From Chytridium lagenaria (taxonomy: Eukaryota > Chytridiomycota > Chytridiomycetes > Chytridiales > Chytridiaceae), in assembly GCA_025449115.1 (NCBI GenBank), contig JAHLKC010000065.1, positions 1 through 64,000 on the forward strand: a DNA stretch of 64,000 nt. Direction: 5' to 3'. The translations under genes and the position numbers were made by a program. Shown here piece by piece: positions 23,686 through 34,083 of this stretch (position 1 is its first letter; each line of letters begins with the position of its first letter). Under the pieces are notes generated by a model. The model saw only the letters and a list, made by a program, of their open reading frames with translations, searched no databases and was not told the DNA's origin.

Positions 23686-25233
23686 ATGCAGCTCACCAAG
23701 GTCATCACCGCCTTCTTCTCGCTTGCCGTCTTCTCTGCCACGGCCATCCGTCCCAACACTCCACTGGAACGTCGTCAGATTAATGGATCTCCCATGACCA
23801 TGGGTCCCCCCGTTCCCGTCGCTCTTCCATCTGTTCCTGCCTACCAGTCAGTCGTCAACCCCCTCATTGCTCAGATCTCCCAGGATGCCATGAAAGCTTG
23901 GGTGTGAGTTGAACATATTTAACCTATTTGCATGCAATGATTGGAGCCCTCCCGATTACTCTTAAACTTCATATGCTAACACATGCATCCACAGTATCCG
24001 CCTCACCGAGTTTCCTGAGCGTTACTACAAGTCTGTTAACGGCAGGGAGGGTGCCAATTGGGTAAAACCTTTCTCCTATACACTACCCTTGCTCATCTCA
24101 TTTCTTTGATGGAAGATCCGTGACCAAGTTCAAGCTCTCACTCCCGTCGAAGGTGCAAAGCTGACAGTCAGCCTCTTTGAGCACTCCTGGAAGACCCAAC
24201 CTTCAGTCATTGCACGTTACGAAGCCGTCGACTCCTTTCTCAACGGCATTGTCATCACCGGAACCCACTTTGGTTTGGACTTTTCTCAAACCTCATGAAA
24301 GCTTATCTATGACCATCAGACACTCTCGGTCGCGGATCTGGGAAACCCGAACCAAACAACAACCCTGCAGCGGATGACTGCGCTTCAGGTTCAGGTGTCA
24401 TCTTTGAATCTCTTCGCGTCCTCGTCACCAGTGGCTTTATCCCCCAACGACCCATCGAGTTTCACTGGTATGCGGCTGAGGAGGTTGGCCTCCTTGGTTC
24501 CAACGAGGTTGCCGAGGATTACGCCAAGAAGGGTATCGAAGTGTTGAGTTATCTTAACCTCGATCAAAGTGGCTGTAAGTATAGGGATTGATATCTTTAA
24601 GTGATCAAAGACGTTTGTTGACCTTATTTTTTGTATAGACGTGAAGAACGGAACTACTCCTGTTATGGGTGTTGTGACGGACTTTACCAGCCCTTTGTCT
24701 ACCACTTTCCTTCGCAATATCGTCACCACCTACACCAAATACAACTTTGTCAACACTCGTTGTGGATACAGGTATGCAATTTACCTGTCCATCACAATTA
24801 ATGATTTGTATCATTTAACGTCCCATTTTACCTTTGTTTTAGATGCACTGACCACGCCGCCTGGTCTGACCATGGGTAACTTTACACTCCTCAAACTTTA
24901 CATATACTTGTCTCATGCTCATCATCTTTCGTATCATAGATATCAAGCTAGTTTCGCATTCGAGTCCACCATGGCCAACGGTAAGCAAGTCTTTTCTTTT
25001 ATATTTCCACGTGATTTGTATTTCTAATTAAATTATATCTAGCTTTCCCTTACAACGACCGCGTTATGAGTGACGGTGGAGCCCTCGATACCGTCGAAAG
25101 GCTCAACTTTGATCACATTACTGAATTCATCAAGAGCACCATTGGGTATGTTGTCGAGCTTGCTCTTACTGGTAGTGGCTCTATGGAGAGTTTGCAGAGG
25201 AGGAGCCGTGGGTCGTGGGTTCCGGCCTGGTAG
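23686..25233 (+). CDS. Secreted M28 leucine aminopeptidase-like zinc peptidase
   Basis: Eight exons (23686-23903, 23995-24061, 24116-24272, 24320-24574, 24639-24771, 24843-24875, 24940-24980, 25043-25233) join without any shift to 364 residues, a normal length for this family. Signal peptide MQLTKVITAFFSLAVFSATA. The five zinc ligands of M28 peptidases are visible: His in GTHFDT, Asp in AADDCASG, Glu pair in AAEEVGLLGS (first Glu catalytic, second ligand), Asp in LNLDQSG and His in CTDHAAW. FAFEST and FIKSTIGYVVELA near the end also match. It removes N-terminal residues from peptides, probably outside the cell or in the vacuole. It lies between two endopeptidase genes, fitting stepwise protein digestion. 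Start chosen for the signal peptide. Confidence 0.92.
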
Positions 25234-27674
25234 AGACTTTGTGGAAATTATTTTATCGTATGTTTGACCTCATTGAAACTGAGTTTGCGTGAACCTTTTT
25301 GTGCGCTGCCAAAGTGTGGCGCAGAATAAAAATATGATATAGCTGTGTGTGTATAAGTATTTCACGGTTCCGCCTCTTTCACTGTAACCATGTTGTCATT
25401 AAAGCACATTATCGTGACTTTCAAAGGTATCATCAACATTTTAGCAAATCAAACGCATTCTTATGTTTTGTTCGCAGCGTCTTCGTAAACCTCCCCAAAT
25501 CTCACCCCGATATGCGTATCCGAACGTTTCTTTCCCTCCTTCCTCGCTTCAAAATGTCAGATGATAATCTACCACCTTCTTCGAAAACACCATCCCCAAG
25601 AAATCCACATTTCCCGGCCCCGTCCTCCATCATCCATCAACCTCGTCGTGAACCTCGGCATCTCGATCCAATAGACCTCGGACAATATTAATATAGGCCA
25701 CGCTTCACCTACCCATGAGGGATTTGCCCCGTCCGGGATTGGATGACCGTTGCCGGCACTGTGGTTATAGGTGAAGGCATTGACGGGGGGCTGGGGACGC
25801 TGCGAACTCCTGAGTCACCGCTTGCGTAAGCAGCGATGAAACGAGTATTCATATCGGCAAGGGAGAAGAAGAGATGGACGATGTCAGACAAACATCCATG
25901 GTTCAACGTTGGAAGGTTCATCTAGATAACTTTATTGAAGGGTGCAAACAACGGACTCCAAGGGATATTTGGATGGTGAGTATATTAGTATAGACGCGAA
26001 AAGGATTGCCATCGGTGGCAACCTGTGTCTTTGAGACGTTGGCAATTGTCAAGTACATGCATTACGAAGGCGGTCTCCATCCTCTTTTCTATTCAAACCC
26101 GGACAGACCCGCACCACGGAAGCACTCTGGTCCGAATGCCACTTCTTCGCCTGAAGGAAGGATAAAGACGTCAAACATATCAAGCATCAATGATATTGAT
26201 CACATCATCTTCCACATCATCTTCCACATCAACCTGAACCTGCCTGACAGCATATGAGAGATGTCTTATGACTGCGTTTGATATCACGCCGGGCATCATC
26301 TGTGATGGTTGATGCATGAACGGGATGGGCAGAAGCATTAAATATTTTGCATGGGATGTCATATCATATGTAAAAATTATAACTTATTGACGGAAGCGGG
26401 AAAACAATGAGTAATAATAAATAATAGATATTTAACTCTTAAATTTTTTATGTAATCAATGATTAAAAATAATAAATAAATAAATAATAATAAAGCATGG
26501 CAAACCTTATTATAAACATGTAGTACATGTATGTAATCATAGTCAGTCACTATCAGCAAAGCCCCTTTGTGCTTCAAGTTTATCTATCTGAATTAGGGAT
26601 ATCACACTGTTGGTCTGAATATGTTTGGATTCTGAAAAGATTATATAATTAAGAATCGGATTGAATGTGATTTCGGATATCATCATCCGATATTTATTTA
26701 TTGAATGTGATTTCGGATATCATCATCCGATATTTATTTATCAAGTCAATAAAGATGCCATTTTGCTAATGTTGGGCAATTGCTTGCGAATCAAGCTTGG
26801 GTCTTGAGGCCATTATTACTTGTTGAATTACATGTATTTACTTTCTGCAGAAGTAAAATAGGTATGTATGTGGGAGTAAACGCGTCTTCAATGCATAAAA
26901 TAGTTTCGCTTACAGCTATCCGAAAGTACTCGGATATTGTCGGATAAGAATGGATGATTCGGGTTCGGATAACAGATGTGAATCCCATATGTCGGGTGGC
27001 AGCCCTAAATTGAGTTCTGATTCTGTACCTTAAACTTTGCATGCTTTTACTATTATTAGGTATTATTAATGATAATAATGATAAATATTATGATTGCCAA
27101 GAACTGTATTTATTTTGATACTCGTTATGGGTGGAACATGCGTCCACAGTGTTTCAGATTATCCAATGAGCCTTCATTGCGGACCACTGTCACATCATAC
27201 ATCTCAGCCGCAGATCCACCTGTGCGCAGTACCCCACGTCAAATCTGTCCTTGTTTGGGTTCTTCACGCGCTGGATACGGCGCATGGTTCAGGGATTTCA
27301 GGGCTGACTTACTTTATCCGCATTCGGACTCGAGTAAGAGGTTGTCGCACAGCTCAATTTAGACATGGAATGATGGATACCAACGTTCTCTAGCCCTGAA
27401 TCTGATGCTGGGAGGATCTCGCCCTGCCATTTTTGTCGGTCCTTTGGTGACTCTTGCACGCTTCCGTCCCGATCTTTTCTTGTTCCCTTTATTTCTTCTT
27501 CCTTCTTCTCGATTCACTATAATCCGTCCTCAATCTCTTTCCTTCTTTGGCAGTTTGGCAAGGCTGATATGACGGACTATAAAAAGCGCTGCATACATGC
27601 AACTTCCCACCACCACGCATCCACTCCTCAGTTTGACCTCATCAAAACCTCATATCAACCTCTCTCTCTTCCAA
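25234..27674. other. 2.4-kb intergenic region with a tandem 40-bp repeat
   Basis: No gene I can support. An exact 40-bp tandem duplication lies at 26661-26740 (separate entry). 25512-25691 is an open frame beginning MRIRTFLSLLPRF and rich in Ser/Pro; together with 25735-25920 (plus strand) it could be remains of a gene, but no family is recognisable. 26380-26500 and 27040-27090 are A/T low complexity. Confidence 0.45.
26661..26740. repeat. Exact tandem duplication of 40 bp with internal inverted repeat
   Basis: 26661-26700 and 26701-26740 are identical. Each copy holds CGGATAT...ATCCG around CATC, an inverted repeat, and ends in TATTTATTTA. Confidence 0.95.
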
Positions 27675-28630
27675 ATGGCTCGCTTCACTTTGGCATTCAT
27701 CGTCGCCTCTTTGGCCGCCGCTGCATCGGCTGTCCCAACCTCTTCCCTACCAGAGGTTGCGCTGCTCCCGGTTTTGACGCTGTCCGCGGCCCTCAAATTG
27801 AGGCGGAAATCAGCGCTTACATTGATGCCAACCCCAGGAACACGGCTTTTCGCCTCGTCGTCCCCAAGGATATCAAGGTTTACTTCCAAGTTATCAGCAC
27901 CGCTGCTGGCTTAGGAAACTACTCTGACGAGACGATCGCTGCTCAGATTGCCGTCATGAACGCTGATTTCGCTGGAAACTACAACTTTGTTCTTACTGAG
28001 GTGAGTCAGCATAAATTTCAAATCTCATCCATAATGCTTGCAATTCATGGATAAAGCGCAATACTGACGAATCCTCTTTTACAACCTTTCTATAAAGACC
28101 ATCCGCACCACCAACGATGCGTGGTTCAACTCTGCTGCTCCCAGCACTGCCCAACAGACCCAGATGAAGAACGCCCTCCGCAAGGGAACCGCCGCAGACC
28201 TCAACGTCTACACAGTTGGTTTCAACTCTGGCAGTGGGGCTGGACTTCTCGGTTACGCCACATTCCCTTCCAGCTACCGCACCGCCCCTCTCGATGACGG
28301 TGTCGTCGTTCTCTTCTCCTCCCTCCCCGGCGGCACCACCGCCAACTACAACCTCGGCAGGACTCTCACCCACGAGGTCGGTCACTGGCTCGGCTTGTTC
28401 CACACCTTCCAGGGAGGCTGCACTGGAAGAGGTGACTCTGTTGCTGACACCCCCGCTCAAGCTTCCCCTTCGTCTGGTTGCCCCGTCGGTCGTGACTCTT
28501 GCCCCAGGTCTGCCGGTCTTGACCCCATCCGTAACTTCATGATTACTCTTTCGACAGCTGCATGACTGACTTCACCCCTGGTCAGTACGAGCGTGTCGCT
28601 GCTCAGCTTGCGCTTTACCGTGGCTTGTAA
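27675..28630 (+). CDS. Secreted M43 (pappalysin-like) metalloprotease
   Basis: Exons 27675-28000 and 28098-28630. Signal peptide MARFTLAFIVASLAAAASA. The active site is HEVGHWLGLFHTF, the metzincin HExxHxxGxxH zinc motif, followed by GGC...GDSVADTP, typical of the fungal extracellular M43B group, and later the Met-turn region NFM-(D)YS-DSCM, with TPGQYERV just before the end. The length (about 300 residues) matches secreted fungal M43 enzymes. Two single-base shifts are needed: after TSSLP near 27753, and one base missing after NFM (near 28541), where the family has an Asp. Neither hits the zinc motif. Probably secreted to digest protein with its neighbours. Confidence 0.88.
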
Positions 28631-29530
28631 ATTGCTGTGGAATATTAAAACTTTGACCTCATCTTTCGCGTAAAGAATTAAAGATGGATGGAAATGAATA
28701 ATAAACTCATGTTTCCATAGAACTTACTTTATATAATGTGCCGTGTATGAATACCTGTCGAGATGATTACCGATTACTCCAGTAGAAAGCGCGTTTCCAG
28801 CAAAGTAGCGTATATAATTCACTCAGTAATTGAACCTCAAACGGACCGCGACCTCATTAATTTTCAACTTTCGCTATAAACGGTCTTCCTTCCACAGCTA
28901 GCCAAAGAAAGAGGGAGCGATTAATTGGTGCTCGATATTGTTTTTACATTGCGGCCGCGGCTTTATTGGGGGCTGTAAAATGTTTCGATATGCTAGAGGA
29001 CCTGGTTGGCAACTAGACCCAGAGACCTTTGGATTGGGAAGATAGTTGTGAATAGATGAATCCGTCATAAGTAAAAACTAAGGTGGGTTGAGCTAAATGA
29101 GGTTATAATTTTGAAGTGTTTGGCTGTCACCTTTTCCAAGTAAATGTTTTGCTGATTATATGATAATATGGTTGCCTTTTATATCCTTTTTTTAAGGGAG
29201 ATTGATTACAGTCACTATGAGAATAACCGGCATCCATAGTCATTAAACTGGCATCCGTTGTGATGAAGAAAGAATTCTCAAAATGATTTGCTTGACACGC
29301 GTACGGGTTCTAAGTAAAATGTATCATGACTTATTTTTAGGACCTCAACACGACATCACTACAAAATAGATAACAGGCTGGATAACAGGCTGCACGTATA
29401 ATATAAAGTTCTCTATTTCAACAAAAAGAACGCTTAATGCTAAAAGGTTTTTTATTCAGTAGCCATATATATGCTAAAAGATTTGGTAACAACACACAAT
29501 TCAAAAGAATAAAGGGTCACTGCTTAAATC
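28631..29530. other. Intergenic between convergent genes
   Basis: AT-rich, no open frame of note. A 13-bp direct repeat (GATAACAGGCTG at about 29368 and 29381) is the only structure seen. Confidence 0.5.
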
Positions 29531-30593
29531 TCATGTCGAACGACGCACCGCGAAAACAGCAGCAACTCCAACCGCTACCACCAGCACAGCCGTCAACCCA
29601 GGTAACGTAGCCTTGACCTTCCTTCCAACCGCATCCCAAATCAACTCCCCAAACCTGTTTCGTCAACCCATTCCCAGGCAACCTCTTTGTCTCCACCAAC
29701 GCCACCTTTTTATTCTTAAACACAAACGCCTTCGTCTCTGCGTTTCCGTTATAGAGCGTGCCTCTAACGATATCAGCGATCCCTTCCGCACAGTCTTTGA
29801 AAGGCATGCCATTCTGACCATCCAAGTGCGCAATCTCTTCACCAACGGCAATCAAGACACATGAACGGCCTTCCGGTGCATCATCAATGAGTTGCGGTGG
29901 CTGCAAGATAGTGTACGAGATTGATCCATCCGACATTAAACTAAAGTCAGGAGCAGGCGTTAATCCTTTGAATGTAAGACCGTTAAGTTTCTCGGTAGGA
30001 GGGATGCGACCATAATGAAGGACACCATGAAGGATAGCCTCCGCGGCCTCGAGATCCAAGCAGACGTTTCCAAGGATGAGGGGTTTAAGCAAGGCTTTGT
30101 AGAAGAATGGAACGCCGTGTTCACCGTTTGGGTTGACGCCGAGGGAGCTGACCATGAAGATGTGGCGGGGATGAGATGCACCAAAGGATTTCAAGGAAGC
30201 AATGACACTTAGGACGGTGATCAGTGTATCGCTGACTATAGTTGTTGGTGCGGTATCCGCGGCTCCGACTGTGATGATGACGGAACCCGCATCCTTGATG
30301 AGATCTGAGACTTGCGCAAAGTTGGTCGCCTCGCCTTTGACGATGGTGACGTTGGGGTTTGAGGAGACCTTTGGAGGGATCTTTGATGGGGTGCGGGCGA
30401 GGAGACGGAGGTTTGGGGTGGAGAATGTGTGGGAGTTTTCGAATGGGATTGGGGATGGAGGGGAGGTTGAGTTTGGTGCAAGGATGGAGATGTGGGTGGA
30501 ATCAATATCGCCTGCGAGGAGGTCTTGGACGAGGAGCGCGCCGATGCGACCTGTGCTGCCGATGATTGCGATGGGGGATGAGGAGAAGTCCAT
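29531..30593 (-). CDS. NAD(P)-binding Rossmann protein (NmrA/atypical SDR-like) with probable C-terminal membrane anchor
   Basis: Single exon, start 30593. The N-terminus IAIIGSTGRIGALLVQDLL is a dinucleotide-binding G-x-x-G-x-x-G turn after a beta strand. A Ser/Pro-rich insertion follows, then VTIVKGEATN, SVIITVGAAD and RHIFMVSSLGVNP, the usual second, fourth and fifth strand regions of atypical short-chain dehydrogenases. The annotated frame runs to a stop at 29517, but near 29625, after KQVWG, the +1 frame gives ELIWDAVGRKVKATLPG and then a perfect membrane segment (LTAVLVVAVGVAAVFAV) ending RRST with a stop at 29531. I believe the second ending: the GGGG run there probably carries an indel. 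Substrate unknown. It is followed at a distance by the ACR3 gene on the same strand. Confidence 0.75.
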
Positions 30594-31150
30594 GACAGTG
30601 CTGGTGGTGGTCGGTGAAATCCCAAAGGAGTCAGTACCACTTTATACTTGGACTGAGACGGACGTTCATTGGTGGATAGATTTCGCACTCAGACGCTTGC
30701 GGAATGGACTTGTCGGAACTCGGGCCATGCAAAAAGAACCGATGTATTACCATTGGTTACGCAATGCCTCCCACCAATCAAAAGGCACTATGATAGCAAG
30801 GGGCGTCATCAATAACTTTAAAAGACTGATGAGGGAACAAAATAACAAAATAAGTCTGAAAACGTCAACTCGTCCAGCTCTCCCACCAAAGGAGATGGAC
30901 AATGTGATATTGTTGATCAAATAGCAGAAACAGTTATCCATGACATTTGATATCTTTTTTTAATTTTAAAAAAAAAGGTGCAAGTTGTTGTGGGCGAAAC
31001 CGTTCCCCATAGAGACAACAAAAATAATTAAGAGAGAGTGCTAAGGTTGAAATTCTTGAAAGCAAAAAAGCAAAAGGGTTAGGGCTCAATAAGATGGGTG
31101 GTGTATGTAAGTTGGCGAGTGTAGAAGAGAGAACAAGGAACGGTTTTATT
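30594..31150. other. Intergenic region upstream of the Rossmann protein, downstream of ACR3
   Basis: Promoter of the Rossmann gene and 3' flank of ACR3. Only an A/T tract near 30955-30975 stands out. Plus-strand open frame in 30202-30924 is a shadow of the gene extended into its upstream region. Confidence 0.5.
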
Positions 31151-32801
31151 TTAAGCGTTTAAAGTCGCAATGGAACCTTGATGCTCTGCTTTCCTCGTCG
31201 ACTCCATATCCGTCTTGGTTGCCTTCAAAAAGTCGTCTTCATCTCTTGCAAGCTCCTCTTTCCCACCCACATCCCCACAATCCTGCTGCAACTTGCCACA
31301 CCCCGCCACAGTGTCCTCATTGACCCCATCTGGATTCGCGCTCCCATACTTTCGAATCATGTGCGCGTCATAGCGAGTCTTGAAAGCGAGTGCGAGGTGG
31401 ACGAGACCGAGAAGAACAGGGACTTCAATCAGAGGACCGATGACGGTTGCGAGGGCTTCTTTGGAGTCGATACCGTAGGAGGCGACGGCGACGGCGATAG
31501 CGAGTTCAAAGTTGTTGCCGGCGGCGGTAAAGGATTGGGTGACGGCGATGGCAAAGGGGGTGCGGGTGAAGTAGAGGCAGATAAGGAAGGTGCCGGAGAA
31601 GACGATGGTGAAGTAGAGGAGAGAAGGGACAGAGACGCGGAGCACGCCGTGATATCGTTGACAATGCGTTGGCCCTGCAATATTTTGTATAATTCAAAAA
31701 TTAATAAAAGGATAAAATGAAAAAATTGGAAAGAGGTCGTATAGGACAAGGATAAATACCTGAAGAGTAAACATGACGACGATGGTAAAGAGCAAACCGA
31801 GGAGAGAAGTGGGGCCGAGGTACTTCATCAAAGTCTCATCGTACCACTTGTAAGCCCCCTTCCACTTGAGCCCAAGCGCAAACCTCAACGAAAACCTCGT
31901 GATAACACCTCCGACAAGCGGGATTCCCAAAAAGATGAGCACAGATCGAGTGATGAGCCAAAGATCAATTTGATACGAGCCACCTCTCCCAACAACAACA
32001 CAGAGGAAATACGCGGTTGGGCCGAAAAGAGGAGTTGGAGAAGAGCGTTCACGGCGACGAGGATGGCGCACCACTCTGCGTCACCGCCGGCCATTGGTTC
32101 CAGATAAGAACCATGGCGATGCAACGGGCGACACCGACAAGAATGACACCAGTGCGGTGGTTGGGGAGGTCGGGGAGGGTCATCCATGCAAGGGAGGTCA
32201 TGATGATGGGAGCGACAATGACGTTGAGAGGAGTGACATGCCGAGAATCCTGATACTGGATTTGGTGCGGATGATGGAGGGAAGGCGTTCGTATTTGACC
32301 TTGCTGTTATTTGTGTAGTAAAGAAACCACGTCAGTAAGAGATATAAAAGAAACAAACAAAACAAACTTGTTTACTCACCAGAGGACAGGGTACATCATC
32401 CAGAGAAGTCCGACAAAGATGGGATGGAGACATCGGCAATCTTGCCAGAGTCCAAAGCCGTTCTTGCAGAAGGAACAAAGTAACCGAGGATAAGACCAAG
32501 ACCCATAGCTGTATTATGTCATTAAGTATTCAGCTGACAGGCAAAAGTCAAAAACGTAAAAAGAATGCATGGGATAATAAAACTTGATTAATACCAATAA
32601 GAATCCACAGAGGCAAGAGAGTGTCCATCCAGCCTAGTTTTTGCAGTGACAGGATTCTTTGGAGTGGTTGGGTAAGGGCATCATCACCAGAAGCAGTAGC
32701 AGGAACGGCAGTAGCAGTAGGGAGTGCTGATGGAGATGCTTGCCCTTGGGAGGGGCAATAGCTGCATCGTTAGATGCAGATGCAGGTGCAGTGGATGCCA
32801 T
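31151..32801 (-). CDS. ACR3: ACR3-type arsenite efflux carrier
   Basis: Start 32801: an Ala/Ser/Thr-rich cytoplasmic tail, then [12 protein letters not shown] at the first membrane span. The second exon gives [21 protein letters not shown], then [89 protein letters not shown], and after another intron (about 31761-31676) [22 protein letters not shown]...[21 protein letters not shown]. These are the ordered signatures of the bile acid/arsenite (BART) carrier family ACR3. The Cys in the GGDAEWC block is the conserved residue needed for arsenite transport. The C-terminal tail is charged. It would export As(III) across the plasma membrane. Five or so single-base shifts (near 32735, 32430, 32226, 32092, 32020, 31648) interrupt it; all conserved blocks survive in order. 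Confidence 0.88.
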
Positions 32802-33360
32802 TTGTTTGTGTTGAGCAGGATCAGCGGTACGAGAATAGGAGTCCTCTTTATAAATACTCTCAAACAGACTTGTTTAAGGAGAAAAGAAAGAAAGAAAAAA
32901 AAAAAGCATTACTAAAAGGGTGATACAAGTTATAGTGAAGTGGATACCAAGCCTGCTCATTGGTTGGAATCTTATCTTGGTATCCACTATTTGGATTGGA
33001 TTCCATACCTTTTGGTTGGTATCCATTACTGTATATGTTAACAAGTGACAGATGTTGGAGAGTAAAAGACTTTGAAGGCTGTTGAAGGAGCAGGTGATTG
33101 TGTTAAGGAGGCCGTTGTAGTAGGCAAGCCTGGGAGGGAGGGTCCGAGAGGACGGAGAAAGGTATAATTGTTGAGGAATGTGACTGGTTAATGGTGTTCC
33201 ATTGAAAACGTTAATTTTATTACTTTATTCAATACATGAAAAAAGGATATCTCAAACAGAGCACCTTTATCCCGCAGACTCAGGCGAGCATATTTTCTAA
33301 ATGTATCAAAGAATATAACTTGACAATAAAAGATCATGGTTAACTAGTTTGGAGCAGCAA
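32802..33360. other. Intergenic, upstream of ACR3
   Basis: A TTGGTATCCA-type motif appears three times at about 32945-33030 (TGGATACCAAG, TTGGTATCCACT, TTGGTATCCATT), in both orientations, about 150-230 bp upstream of the ACR3 start. It could be a binding site. Nothing else seen. Confidence 0.4.
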
Positions 33361-33655
33361 AGATTTACTTCCGAGATATATTGGCTTGAAAGACTTAACA
33401 TGGATGCATTGATTTCAGGAACATGTGGACTCCTATGACTGCGAATTTGATTTGTGAGATCGCCCAGAGAGTCCCCGGCTTTGGAACGCTTGATGATATC
33501 GTCCTGCAGATACCCTGACCATATATCTCACTGGTGCCATACGTTCATTCCCAGAAGCAGACTGGTGTCCCAAGATTACCGACCTTTCTTTTCAAGCACT
33601 CGCCGTACATTGTGGGCGTAGAGGAGCAAGAGCTTCTGAAATGCACATGTACCCC
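33361..33655 (+). pseudogene. Partial duplicate of the LRR gene at 52.7-54.5 kb
   Basis: The plus strand reads WLERLNMDALISG, then (with stops) ESPALERLMISS, PDHIS, QKQTGVPRLP and WCPKITDLSFQALAVH...GARASEMH. These match, in order, WLERLNMDALMSG, APVLERLILSSS, PDHIT and the end of exon 53.0-53.8 kb of the LRR gene on the other strand. Internal stops and a missing stretch between the first two blocks show it is dead. Flanks outside the block do not match, so it is a fragment rather than a full gene copy. Confidence 0.75.
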
Positions 33656-34083
33656 TCATAATACCCTTCACCATACACCAGGCATCTTAAAGCCAACACC
33701 TTGCAGAATGATGCATTGGTAAACATGAAGGTAAAGGGATGAGATTTAAGGCGTAAATTGTGAAATATCAGCAAAACCTAAGTGAAGCACAGTGTTTATT
33801 CTTTGAAGTGAAGCACAGTGTTCATTCTTTAAAGTGAAGACGCGCCGCATCAAATGTCCGCCACAAAACTGCACTGTGACAATTTCAAAATCCAAGCCAG
33901 GCAGAGGAAATGAGCAATGTCCACAAATGGCAACCATAGGAAGGAGGGACTCACCGAGGCTGATCCCCAACATTTGCTAACAGGGAACGATGTCTGATCT
34001 CCACAGCGTATATAAATGCCTCAACCCCTCTTTTATTTCCATCAACCAAATCAACATTCGACGACAATAACAAAACAACAACG
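33656..34083. promoter_or_regulatory. Upstream region of the intact M36 gene
   Basis: Contains a 25-bp direct repeat, AGTGAAGCACAGTGTT(T/C)ATTCTTT, at about 33780 and 33808. A TATAAA-like GTATATAAATG lies near 34007, about 75 bp before the M36 start, a sensible TATA position. Confidence 0.5.

Noticed and set aside
25512..25920. Small gene beginning MRIRTFLSLLPRF
   Set aside because: No family match, frame ends after 60 codons, and no splice sites convincingly extend it.
30202..30924. 240-codon plus-strand frame overlapping the start of the Rossmann gene
   Set aside because: Antisense of a clear GxxGxxG domain, with low-complexity content and no recognised domain of its own.
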